Source: Glossina fuscipes
Lineage: Eukaryota; Arthropoda; Insecta; Diptera; Glossinidae
Direction: 5' to 3'
Assembly (NCBI RefSeq): GCF_014805625.2
Contig: NW_023998449.1
Location: 748,720-812,719, forward strand
DNA length: 64,000 nucleotides
Position 1 is the stretch's first letter; each line of letters starts with the position of its first letter. The notes under the pieces were generated by a model. The model worked only from the letters and a program-made list of their open reading frames with translations, made no database searches and was not told where the DNA came from. The translations under genes and the position numbers were made by a program. Positions 45,317-56,690 of the stretch are shown here, piece by piece.

Positions 45317-46829
45317 CTTTTTGAGCAAGTTTACATTTATAAAAAGAAAAGCTAACTATAAAACGACAACAAAGCAAAATCTAACGTATCTCCGACAGCA
45401 TAATTTGGGTGTTTTTCATGGCGCCGACTGGAAAAACAATAAAATACTACATTATATATTATTTTTTATTATGCTCCTCCTTTTTTTCTTTTTTTTGAGC
45501 CACTGAAGACAAAATGGAAAAGACAATTGCTGGCGACGAGCTTTAGTAAATTATCGGGTTTCGCCGTCGGAACAAGGGAAAGATAACCAAAGGACGTGTA
45601 ATCAAAATAAAGCAATCATGGCAATCGTAAAGCGGAAACCTTTGTAGATTTATATACAGTCGCGCTCGACATGTGAGAAGCAGTATTTCACAAACTGCAT
45701 GATGGCAGAAGAGCAATCGGTCTTTACTTTCATACATCTTTAATTATTATGACACCGCAGTGCAGTCAGTTTTTCTGTATGTAGAAAAGTAACGAGGGAT
45801 GTCCAATACTTTTAATGCTTCGACCGCAATGATTCAGGATTATCAGCGATGCTTGTGTTACAGTTACGAGCGCACACTTACTTTTGGATCATCCGATTGA
45901 ATACCCGATTGGATTTTTAATGTACGAGCAGCAGATATCGTCCCAGGATACATCAGCCATCAACTCTAATTGCCAATTTCTCTAGCTCCTCCATTGACAC
46001 ACAAACCTGTTTGTAAAGAGTAGTCTGCAGATGGCTCCTGACACTCGATGACTTATCCGTACTGGGTTTCCCGTCGCAGGGAGGAATGTAGTACCGTTAA
46101 ATTTTCTTTACAGTTAGAATGGTATCCAGATTAGAATGCGACGAGCTAAGTGTGTTATTTCTAAAAGAAATCCAATTTCTTATACGATAAAATCTTAATC
46201 GCACAACCTTTTGTGTGTACTTATATAAATATAACTGGAAAATGGTGTATTTACCACATTTCAGCTTATTTAAAGAAGTATTTATCATGTATTTATTTGT
46301 ATCAGACGTAATTGAAACAGCTTATACTTTTATTTAATTTTTATTTATATATAAACAAATGTGCATTGCACCACCATCCTCCAAATTAAATAGGTAAAGT
46401 AAACTTTCCACTAAATGACTCCTATTCTGCACAAAACCTGGCATTTTACACAGAAGGTCTAATATATATTAAATAATAAATTAATTCAAGCTAGATCGTT
46501 GTGGAGGGCAATTACAGTCTTATGAAATTTTCTTAATGCTTTTTAAGATCCAATTATTAAACTTAATTCCTGCTGCACTTGAATAGTTATTCTTCATTCT
46601 TTCGATCGTTAATCATTCATACACAATAATAGACAAAACGATAAATATTGCTACGTATATTCTGTAACTGATCATTCGGCACTTGTGCAGAAGCGAAAAA
46701 ATAGTTATGTTAGTCCAACAGTATAGAGGTTCAAAACACCCCCAAACACATTCCAAGAAAATTCATGGACCTTAAAAGCATGCAACTATATTATTGACAT
46801 TATTGATCAGTATTAAGTACTGAGATCAT
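45317..46829. other. Unclassified sequence
   Basis: No recognised gene. 45,780-46,090 is less AT-rich than its surroundings and has some open frame on the minus strand but no motif I know. Confidence 0.35.
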
Positions 46830-47160
46830 CGGTGCAAGTTTGCCTGTTCGCCTTGTTGCTCGTTCATTTAGTTGCTAGTGGTAAATATCCTCTAAAAATC
46901 AAAACTTCAGTTTCAAATTGGGCAAAAATATTGGAAATTGTGGCAGCTAACTTGGTATTGGAAATGGGCTAACAGATGCTTTCACAGTGCAAGGTAAATG
47001 GATCTGTTCTTCATTATCCATAATATGCAGCTGTAAGCTGTAGATTTTACTATAAAGGTATTGAATACAGAAGAGCCGGACACAGCCAAACATAGTTTTT
47101 TATTTTGTTTCTTCTAATGGCGAATATGCTACTGCGTTTTTTAGGTTAAGTAATTCGTTT
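46830..47160 (+). repeat. Dispersed repeat family H, diverged interior copy
   Basis: AAATATTGGAAATTGTGGCAG and TTGGTATTGGAAATGGGC match, with changes, the interior block seen at 23.9, 38.1 and 60.4 kb. Confidence 0.45.
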
Positions 47161-47357
47161 CAAGCACAGTACAAAAGACGGGGCACTTCATACACCATAC
47201 AAAATGTTTTTTTCTAAGGTGGCTTTGCGATTAATTACATGTTCACACTTATACAATATTAGTTTAATAATCTAAGTTTTTACGCGATCAAATTTTTTTT
47301 TACGTGTTCTAAATATATATTTACTACGTGGCGTGTAAGGCACATTAAATAAAACAG

Positions 47358-47785
47358 AGAAGAAGACAAAAGAATACATTCAGCTATGATAAAATCTTTT
47401 ATACCCACGACATTCATTTTAAAAGACACTAAGGAAAAATAGGAAAAACATACATTTTTTGCAAAATATACGTGGAATTTTCCCTTCTACGTTTGCTGAA
47501 GAAAGCCGAGATGTTCCCAATTTTTATTATATTGTGGATTTGTCTTTTAACCGATCCCAATATCAGCCTGTGTGCAACGACTATCAATGTTTCTGACCAA
47601 TTTGGGGCTCATAACTTCATTTCTACGACCAAAAGAATATTTACCACAAACTTTACACAGACGCAATAGAATCGGTTTACAATTTGATGTTGATCCCGGT
47701 GTGTGAAGATTCCTTCTGACTGCTTCAAAGGTAGCTATAAAAAGCCGGGTGAAAGGTAATCGAAACACGACCTATTTTCGTTCAC
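47358..47785 (+). repeat. Dispersed repeat family H, copy 5
   Basis: Starts AGAAGACAAAAGAATACATT followed by CAGCTATGATAAAATCTTTT and ATACCCACGACATTCATTTT, then interior sequence with GTGTGAAGATTCCTTCTGAC. Confidence 0.5.
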
Positions 47786-48299
47786 ACAGACAACTCCGAA
47801 GTTATATTTGGGGTACCAAATGGTTAACAAAAAGGTTTTGAAAAAGACTACGACTTCAAGGTTATATGAAGCAAAAAATTAAGTCAAGTCGTAGTTTTCT
47901 TTTGCCGTTAAGTAGCATATATTGTGTTAGTGGTAGGAAGTGGTTACTTTAAAAAAACTTTGCTGTAAGAACATAAAATCTTAGATGATTTTCTTCTTGT
48001 ATTTAAGCAAATAACAGTTCAGTTCAAACAGTTTCATTTATTCCAGATTGTGAATTTTTTTTTTGAGATTAAATTAAATTTAATGATATTGTATACAGTT
48101 TCCTTGATTATAACTACGAAAACGACTCTATTGCAAACAAGTTTATGTAATGAATACATTTTCCTGGCTGTGACATGACATTTAAGGATAGAGTGACAAC
48201 GTAATATAACAACAACACACACAACGCATGCGTTTTTGACAACATATGCACAAAAGTGCATTGGTATCAATGTGTTTAAATCTACGAAAACACTTTATT

Positions 48300-49380
48300 C
48301 TTCTAAAATTGTAGAAATGTTGTAGGAGAAATATGTAGGAGTTATAGTGCTATTAACTTTCCCGTTTTATTGGCGAATACTACCTGATGTTGTTAAAATT
48401 TTGGTTCGATTTTGTTAGTAAAAGAAATTTCAATTCGATTTTTTTAGTATGGGAAATTTTATTTCGAATTGGTTAAAATGAAATTGTTGTTCGATTTTTT
48501 TAAAACTTTGGCTCGAAAATTAAATTATAGTCACCATCTTTTTCAGTAGGTAAAAAATTTGTTGAGTTTTATTAATTGTATTTTGCTTTAAAAAATCATT
48601 TTTCGAAGATAATTTTCGCTTCAATAATTTTGCTTTCTATTAATATTTATAAAAACAGTTGCCAGCCATATGGTTTTACCTCTTGAACGCACGCATCCTA
48701 TGTATTCGACTGATTTTGTATTATGCGTTGAGAAAGGAAACTTTATCCGAAGTCTCACGTTGTCAGTTTAGCGATATCTTGCTAAATGTTGTTGGAAATT
48801 TATTTTGTATGCTCATCAAGACTACGGAATCCACCTTCGGAAACCTTCATTCGGAAAAAGAATTCAATAAGAACGACGAAGAATACGTACAAGTGCAGGC
48901 AAGTATCTAAAAGGTAACTCCCGTTCGGGACGAACCCGATAGATGATGAAGTTGTTTGTCTTAATCGCGTCAGACTTTCGTGCCATTTTTGTTGCTACCA
49001 CTCATATGTAAATGGAAAAGAAGAAAAAAAGAAAGAAACTTTTGTATACATCGTGGCCAACAAAAACTGAAAACGGAGAGTTGGATCCACTCTTTGATAA
49101 ATAAACAAACACACCAACTATATGTGAATATTTTGTGAATAAATTGGAAAATAATGCAAAATAAATTTTGAAAAATTTATTATACGCTTACTATTCACAT
49201 AGTTTATATAGTTTTTACTAAATGAAAAAAATAGAAACCTATATCAAGTGGAAAAAGATGGCATACATACTATTTACATACTAAAATAAAAAAAAAAAAA
49301 CAAAACATTATTCCTGTAGACAAGAAAATAAAGAAACTTCAAAGCTACAAAAATATAATGTCATTAATTTTGGTTTTTTT
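48300..49380. other. Unclassified AT-rich sequence
   Basis: The 83-codon frame at 48,659-48,910 has no recognised motif. Nothing else seen. Confidence 0.35.
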
Positions 49381-49900
49381 TCATATAAAGAAGCAAAAAT
49401 AGCATATTATTAAAAATTGATATTTCGTGGGGCTGCCTTTATGGTTAATAATGTCGTTTAAACATTTCGACATATTTTGTAAAAATTTTCTTGTGCAGGA
49501 AATCTTATTCCATTCTTCGTATAGTATATTTTTCAAATCTTGGACGGAAAAGATTGAGTATTTTCGCAGGCGGCGGTGTAGTTCACTCCACATACTTTTG
49601 ATGTGGTTCATACTTGGTGATTGGGGAACCACCTTGGCGAAGTTATATAAGAGTTATTCTTGAATTAAGCAGAACTTATTGCTTGTTTTGGTAAAGTTTA
49701 AATGTCTCCAAAATACCAACTTTGTCCGTAATTTTTCCAAATTACCTTCAATTCATTGGAATCGGCAGACGTTTCACTTGAGTTATAGATATATATCAGG
49801 TAAATGGTATTTATCTCCGAATTATGTAGACTCTGCTTTTGGGAAACCCTGTAGGTTTTCAATTTGACGAGACGCGCTAACATTCTAAACAAGGAGTGTT
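49381..49900 (-). pseudogene. Tc1-like transposase remnant (C-terminal part)
   Basis: MVPQSPSMNHIKSMWSELHR, RLRKYSIFSVQDLKNILYEE and CLNDIINHKGSPTKY align to the end of Tc1-family DDE transposases (SPDLNPIENLW...LQEEW...KGGPTKY). The catalytic residue of the usual PIENLW motif (E) is K here. Upstream frames to about 49,900 are scrambled. A DNA-transposon fossil. Confidence 0.82.
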
Positions 49901-49974
49901 ATTTAATAGACCCAGGTATTAGTTCCGCTTAATTAAAGAATGCGTCTTATATAACAAGTCCAAAGTGCTTCACC

Positions 49975-50115
49975 CTCTCCACCAATTCACCAGAACTGAA
50001 TCCCAACAGAAATACGTGGGATGAATTAGACCGCTGTGTGCGAAAACATTAAATCTCGTTAGTCCAAGATCTGAAAAATAGACTACAAGATGAATGGAGC
50101 AAGATGTCTTTCTCG
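49975..50115 (+). pseudogene. Tc1-like transposase remnant, opposite strand
   Basis: Plus strand reads SPELNPNRNTWDELDRCVRK, a stop, then ISLVQDLKNRLQDEWSKMS: the same transposase region as 49,381-49,640, less diverged at SPELNPN but with N in place of the catalytic E. Confidence 0.78.
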
Positions 50116-50439
50116 TCATTTTTGTTTTGTTAATTAATTTATTTAAATTATTTTTTTGTTGACACAGCTGTTTGTAAGCAATCAATTTTGTATGGAATTT
50201 ACTTTGTTCTCAATTTACAGCTGTTTCCCTTATAAATGCCACTCTGAACAACCAAAACTGATGGATACGTTCATTATGTCGAAATGCTTGTATGAATGAA
50301 GCTTCAGAGACCCGGCAAAGTATATATACATTTTTGATTAGAACCACGTAAATTGAAAAAACCTCATTTTGCTTATTACACCAAGTATATCTATAAAAAT
50401 TTCAGTCTGTATTCTATAATCAATGCTAGAGTGAAGATT

Positions 50440-50710
50440 GGAAAAAATTTACCTTGCGTAAACAATAATATAGTAATTTGATTTGTTCATCAAAACTTTT
50501 GCCATTGTCAAATTCAGAATGCCTACATTCCCGTCTGCCAAATTATGTACTATCTTGGGTAGTACCTCCGAGTTGCAAAAATGATGATATCGTCTAATAA
50601 TTTGTAGAAGAATTTGGATTTGACCTAGACTTTCCAACTTACAATATATATTGGCGTATGCTGTATGTAGAAGGTGCGGCTGTAGCCGAATATAATTTTC
50701 TCGCCTGTTT
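50440..50710 (-). repeat. Dispersed repeat family H, copy 6 (minus)
   Basis: Minus strand reads GGCGAGAAAATTATATTCGG at its start, then AATCCAAATTCTTCTACAAA and TTATTAGACGATATC, matching copy 4. The 62-codon open frame here is explained by this repeat. Confidence 0.6.
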
Positions 50711-51422
50711 GTGCTGGTTTCTATTTTTTATTTTTTATTTATGTTTATGTTTTTTATTTTAGTTCAATTTTCGTCAATTTCTTTTGTTTAAATGTCATAG
50801 TCGGCCTACGGTTAAGGTGAACGCGTGAAAATTCAGTAAAATTTTTTAAAAAAAGTCATTCTTGTTTTAACATAAAAACTATTGTTTTCTTCTGCAGGTA
50901 GACGATTTTTTTTATTATTAGTTTTAATTTATTAGTTTTAGAACTGTGCTTGAAAAGTTATCTTTCGTGTTGGTTTAAAAAGAAAGGGCGGCAACGGAAA
51001 GTAATTTTGTAGCTCCCTGTATGATTTCCATCGTAAGGATTTTGGTTGATTCCGTTTTATTTATTTATTCACCGTATGAAACTCTTACCTGGGTATTTTA
51101 TCATATGAATCCCACGATGTTAAACAATTATATGATGAGTAACGTCTGGTAACCGCCGCCACATGACACAATATCAAATTATCCATTTATATTGTTATTT
51201 TAGTCGCAGTAGTCAGGATGCAGTGGACATTTATATAAAATCGGGAGAAATACATCGTTGTGGGAAAGAACGTTAACACAAGAACACGTAAACGTTGTAG
51301 GAAACACTTTTTCTCTTCCGGAGCAGGTCAACATTAAAAAAATTTGCTCAAAGTTTGTAACGGCCGCGAACAAACCTCGGGTAGGGTTGTCTGTCGGTCT
51401 GTATCAACCGCAAGCGGCGGAA

Positions 51423-51708
51423 TAACGGCATGCCGTTAGACAAAATCATGCGATTTTGTGGTACCGCTAATAAATCGCATGATCTTGCGGTATATGTGTT
51501 TATTTTGTTCTTTTCTGATTTCCTTACTTACAAGTACAGGCAAAAATCGTATGATTTTGCGGTACCTTTGCTTGCTTTTGCAAGTACAGGCAGAATCGTA
51601 TGATTTTGCGGTACTCCTTTTTTTCCTTTTGCTCTTGCAAGCATAGGCAAAATCGTACGATTTTGCGGGATCTATGCTTGCTCTTGTGAGAGTAGCGGCA
51701 AGCCGTTA
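51423..51708. repeat. Cluster of short palindromes and tandem units
   Basis: Five degenerate units of about 23 nt (AAAATCGTATGATTTTGCGG + TAC) start at about 51,442, 51,471, 51,542, 51,590 and 51,648. The last contains the perfect 16-bp palindrome AAAATCGTACGATTTT (51,649-51,664). The cluster is opened by another perfect 16-bp palindrome, TAACGGCATGCCGTTA (51,423-51,438), and closed by GCGGCAAGCCGTTATA near 51,693. CAAGTACAGGCA spacers recur. No open frame explains it. Confidence 0.8.
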
Positions 51709-52859
51709 TAGAGAGAGCAACAGGAAGAAGAAGAGGGAAATTGAGGAAGAATGAGAAGTCTGTCTGCTTTTTAATTTCAAGATAGCGTTCAGTTGAGTTT
51801 GAGAAGTTGAAGGGAAGACGTCAACGATAAGCTTACGGACTATTAATCGAATCAATAAAAATGTTGCTACAAACCACGCGACAAAAGCAAAAATAATTTC
51901 TTACGTCGATTGCTAAACAGTTTTATTGTTTAACCCATTTTAATTTCGAAGCCCTTTAGTTTGTGAAGGACGGAATATGCAAAAGTAGCTTAAACGAGCT
52001 AACTTACATGAAAACGTCGTGTATATAGTGTACGTGCTAAATAAAAAAAAAAAAAAACGATATAAAATATCAGGGCTTCCGTACAGAGAGTCACAAAACG
52101 AAAACGAAGTACGAAAATGTTGTATATTCCCAAAGTAACTTTCTAAGAAATTTTTGTTCGGAACACATATGAATTTTACACAAAGAGTAATAATTTTTTT
52201 TTCTTATGTGAGGAAAAACTTTGAGTAACATTGGACCGATCAAATTGGTTATCAACCTGTATATTAGTGAAACTCCGTTTCTATATTCCTCCATCAAGTT
52301 ATGGAAATCCCTATAAAGTCAATCAATAGAGTGAAAAACAAGAGAAGCAGGAACAATTGTGCAAGGAAAACGAGGTAAAGAGTTGAGTGTGCCGGTTGAA
52401 CGTACCAATCAAAGCGCATCGCATTCGTGTATGAATATATTATTTTTAAGTATCATTGACGTTCATAGAAACATATTGGTGGCTAAACTGTGTAAAAGGA
52501 TATATAACCCACCAACCCTGTATAACATAAAGAAAAAAAAAAAGAAAAACAAGAAAAAAAGAGGAAAAAAGGAATTTCTTTTGATATGCTTGCTTTTGGA
52601 ACAAAAAAAAAAACAATATAAATAAATGATAAGAAAAATATTTATATACATATTGTGAGTTGGTTACTGCCATTTAGCCAACACGAAAAAGACTTTGTCA
52701 TCTAACTCAATTATTTGTACAGAAATTCTACGATTGTAAAACGATGTTGATTGCCCTAAGAAATTCCTACTGAAATAAAAGTTCACCAGTGAACATTAAA
52801 TGTCAAAAGAAAAAGTTTCATCATTTTGTGTTTACTTCAGTCAAGATGCGGTAAGAGAA

Positions 52860-53340
52860 GGAGGATTAATTTGCCAGTTTCGTTAGCCTAGGAATCCCGC
52901 GCACCCACGTGCACCTACAACCCAGCCGTGTCGTGATTGTGCCAACGCGGTAAGAAGAACGCCCTGCTTCCTTGCCGTGGACGGGAGCCGCCGAAAGAGG
53001 CAGCACTACATCAAGAGAGGATCGTACTGTAAGTCCCTTTAGCTATTTATTCCCTTGTAATTTTGTTGTTCCCAATGAGTGGCTAAGCGCGAGCTGCCAC
53101 CGCTGTGGCTGAGACGTAGGGGCGTGCATATGGTGGCTATGTAGGGCCGACACTAGACGATGACCGACTGACTCCCTGGTGACAGACGGACAGCAGACAG
53201 CCGACCGGACCTTTACGTTCTTTTAGTTTATTTTTTTTATTTTTCCTTTGTCAGGAGGCTCCGAGAGCCAAACCCCAGGTCAAAAAAAAAAAAAAAAAAA
53301 AAAAAATATATACATATATTTATATGCTCTACCGGCCGAA
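52860..53340. other. GC-rich segment of unknown origin ending near a poly(A) run
   Basis: In clear contrast with its AT-rich surroundings: many CG dinucleotides, GCCGCCGAAAGAGGCAGCAC, GACAGACGGACAGCAGACAG. A 26-nt A run follows at 53,281-53,306. No long frame or known domain. It may be the 5' region of a retroelement. Confidence 0.5.
53281..53306. repeat. Poly(A) run
   Basis: Twenty-six A residues followed by alternating TA. It may be the tail of a retroposed sequence whose body is the GC-rich segment to its left. Confidence 0.75.
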
Positions 53341-53589
53341 AGGGGCTAACCCCGTGACAAGTTTCAACAATTTATTTCTGTTAAATGTAATCTTCGTAAA
53401 TTTACTTCTTCTTTTAAGAAAGCTTAGTTCGCGTTTTTCTGATGTCTAAAGAGAGTGGGGTAATCATTAAATCTTTACGAACATCCATCTTTTTAAAATT
53501 AACTTTTAACAATGTGCTAACATTGGATGACTTTTCAACTCAATGGAAATGCGTAGAAACAATTTCGGTCGTTAAAACTACTAAGCGAG

Positions 53590-53820
53590 AAAATGTTGTG
53601 AGGAATTAGATACTTTTTTTAAAATTTTTGAGAAAATATATCTACGAAGGCTAAGCCCAGTTCTAGAGGAACATCTTATTATTCCTGAGCACCAGTTCGG
53701 TTTCGGGATATAAACATCATGTACATCGAAGAAGCGATCGAATGTAAAAGCTATTGCGATCTTCTTTTTCTTGATGTGGAAAAGGCCTTCGATAAGGTAG
53801 GGAAAGGTACGACTTTTTAA
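53590..53820 (+). mobile_element. LINE reverse-transcriptase scrap (jockey-like)
   Basis: RLSPVLEEHLIIPEHQFGF and, in another frame, CDLLFLDVEKAFDKVG match RT blocks of jockey/CR1 LINEs (catalytic D in FLDVEKAFD). Frameshifted and only about 230 nt. Confidence 0.7.
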
Positions 53821-53838
53821 CCCTAAAAAATAGCTAAT

Positions 53839-54171
53839 ATGTGTTTGCTAGCTCCAACTCAAAATTGTCTACTCGTGAATCCTAGCGTTTCTAGTACGGA
53901 TGACATCTGCTTGACGGGATTGTTCGCATCAACACTGACGCCATATACCTCTGAGTATGAAAAGCTAACTGGCTGCAAAAATCCCTTCAGTCAATTTGAA
54001 CCATGTACAATTGGTTCCATCTCACCACAGAGCTATTTCGTCTTTAAGGTGTTAATTGCGGCTGAAAACATGGAAATTTTGTTAAACAAACCATTGTGGC
54101 AAATTGGAACCTTAATAAAGGATCGTCCTCGTAATACTAATTCGGTAATTCTTCCGCCCTCCAAAAATTAA
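53839..54171 (+). CDS. 110-codon frame, probable C-terminal part of a LINE ORF1
   Basis: Reads MCLLAPTQNCLLVNPSVSST ... SPQSYFVFKVLIAAENMEIL, LNKPLWQIGTLIKDRP and ends just before an endonuclease-like stretch. The S-F-V-x-V...W..G..I...P pattern resembles the C-terminal end of ORF1 in CR1-type LINEs. This is inference from position plus a weak pattern. Confidence 0.4.
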   Translation: MCLLAPTQNCLLVNPSVSSTDDICLTGLFASTLTPYTSEYEKLTGCKNPFSQFEPCTIGSISPQSYFVFKVLIAAENMEILLNKPLWQIGTLIKDRPRNTNSVILPPSKN

Positions 54172-54360
54172 ATGTTTCTTTCTGCCCATTTCCATTTATC
54201 AAAATGTTAGAGGCCTAAACTCAATAATTCGCTCTACTTTCCTAAATGGTTTTCGCTGAAACCTGGTTAAAGCCTGATTTACACTCTTCGAAACTTTTTA
54301 CAATTCTTTCGGGGTTTTCAGAAAGAATCGATTTGAACGGATGCAGAAATAGCTAGGTTT
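54172..54360 (+). mobile_element. LINE endonuclease scrap
   Basis: In mixed frames, IYQNVRGLNSIIRSTF and VFAETWLKPDLHSSKLF match the NVRGL...xTETWL start of the apurinic-type endonuclease of CR1/jockey LINEs. It stops within about 190 nt. Its place after an RT scrap shows that these are two different insertions. Confidence 0.65.
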
Positions 54361-54369
54361 AATATATTA

Positions 54370-56690
54370 TAAAACGATGATGTTAGTGTTCTCAGCAGAA
54401 AAATCGACGACAATGTGTGAAAGATGAAATTAAGATATTAGTGTTATGAAAATCGTAACGTTTACTTGAGGAGATTGTAGGCCCGTAACATTTTAATAAA
54501 TGAAAGTTACTGAACCTTCCCTAGGTTGCTAGTTTCTTGCCGGCAACACAGTATGCGGTTTATTTATCCTCACTGCCAAAGGTGTGAATTCTCTAAACAG
54601 AGTGAATCCTTCTACACAGAATGACTTTCCCAGGACAGCATTGAATTCTTCCGCGGGCAACAATACTTTAAAAGAAGCAATTTTCCTTTTCTCTGCTAGC
54701 TTCAACTTAATCAAAAATTCTGCCAGAGTTAATTTTAGGAATTTTCGTTGCGATATGAAATTTCATATCTTCTACTGCCGTGCAGGGCGCCAGCCTGCAA
54801 ATAAATACAGCTTTCCTCGATGGAACCGAAACTAATTCTCGTCTAATATCATTGTTAGGAGAGGACTATGGCGTCCCAGCAATGCTGAACCTAACCTAAC
54901 TTGACTAGTTGTGCCAGTTTTTGCAGTGCGGAAATATATGGCGCCACCGGCGAAAATTTGCGAGCTTTACATAAAAACTTCTCTATTTGTATTCGAAACC
55001 TCACATACCGCATATAGAAAATAAAAACGTGGCTTTAGCGGGCAATACTGACGTGTCTGATATTTATTTCTTTCCTAAGGTAATTATTCCTCTGTTTCCA
55101 TGCCCACTTATCATTGTACGTTGCTGTCCAAGCAAGATCAAAAATCAAATCGAAGATGTTTGGCAATGGATTGCTTAGCAGGGACATGACTAGCTGCTAT
55201 TGTGATTAAATTTATACGTGATCGAATGTTACGGAAGACACTGCAGTAATTAGTGAACTTCCATTTTACGGTGTTAGCAATTGAAAACCATGAATGCTAT
55301 AAAATTATTTCGACATGGTACATTTTAATTTAAATCTTTTGTAAAATGCACTAAGAAATAAATGTTTGACCGTTTAAAAAGTAAGGATAAGGCAAAGCCG
55401 TCAAAATTGGAAAAACCACATATTACAAATTTCGATTTATTATAATTGGTTAATTTTACCCCAATAACTTTTAGTATTTTGTCTCTGTATACAATGTGTA
55501 AATGGACATTAAAACTTCCATGAGGTTACGCATTTATGTGATCTGGTATAAACACATAAACATGTCCTTTCGTTATCTGCGTGTTTATGGGAGAATATGT
55601 GCAAATCATATGCACTATTAATTAATTAATTACAATAAATAAGAAAAAAATCTATAATCTATAATAAAAAAATTTATAATCTGAACAACTTGAGTGCTTG
55701 CACAAATTTCTATTTTGAGTTACGTAAGGTAATGCATTTAATCAGACTAGCGCAAGGGACTGAGAAATCGAGTAAGAGGTTGCACTCGTTGAAAACCTGC
55801 AATTGAATTTTATATCAATACAATTCAAAAAGGCGCACGAGTAAATATCATGATTTATTAGTTTAAGTAAGAAAGTTAGACTGAAGCTTTCACATATTTT
55901 CTTTAGTGCAGGTAAATAGATAGGATTCAGTCAATTTTCATATGGTGGAAGAGGTAAGGTAAGATCTCATCCCAAATCAAGCCAGGCAAAGTCGTGTTAA
56001 ACAGATTTCATAAAAGGGAGTAGGCGCTTAAGATTAGAAAGCCAAACAAGACCTGAGTATTCTAGTATTGGTCTAACCGAAGTCCACTTGACAATGTAGT
56101 GGTCGTCAAATACTTTAGACTATTTGTCTATAAAGCCGAGGAGTTGAAGCCTTTTTGGGGGATGTGATATATTAATTAGCGCAAAAAACATTTTCTTACA
56201 TTTTTTTGAATTCAGTAACGTACGATTAGTTACACAATACGTCCAAGTCAATAAGATCAGACTACGGTAGCAAACGATCACTGCCAGTCACACATTTCGA
56301 ATATAAGCACTACATTTTCTCAAAATTTTGCTTTTCTTTGTAGCAGTAACAGTAAACGCAAATGCACTGTTCATATGTTTGTATGCGCTACTTTATATCT
56401 GTTGGGATCAAGATTAATCGGAATAATTAATCTTTTTATCTTAACAATTCAAAGGATTACGATTCACTTTATTATTTTGCGTTGGCTGAAGCGACAAATT
56501 ATAAGACTTTTTGAAACACGGATATGTTCTTCAATAAGCAAGTCTATAAATCAATGCAAGTCCACCAATTTTCCAGTTAGTATAAAAAAATTAAGTTTTA
56601 GGATAGAAAAAAAATCTATACTAAGCAGTGCCAACGTTGCTAACTCTTACAGAAAGCAGTCAAGTGTGCAATGGTTTTCGTAAGAACGGG
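54370..56690. other. No recognised gene
   Basis: 54,580-54,840 has modest open frames on both strands but no motif. The rest is AT-rich with nothing I can name. Confidence 0.35.

Noticed and set aside
45800..46090. Minus-strand stretch with short open frames and a CAG/GT boundary, considered as the SLO2 start exon
   Set aside because: The readable frame is stopped before a usable donor, and the peptide has no similarity to SLO2 N-termini that I know.
50449..50637. 62-codon minus-strand frame that looked like an upstream SLO2 exon, with a GTAAAT donor
   Set aside because: Its sequence is shared with the dispersed family H repeats (for example 42,080-42,140), so it is repeat-derived.
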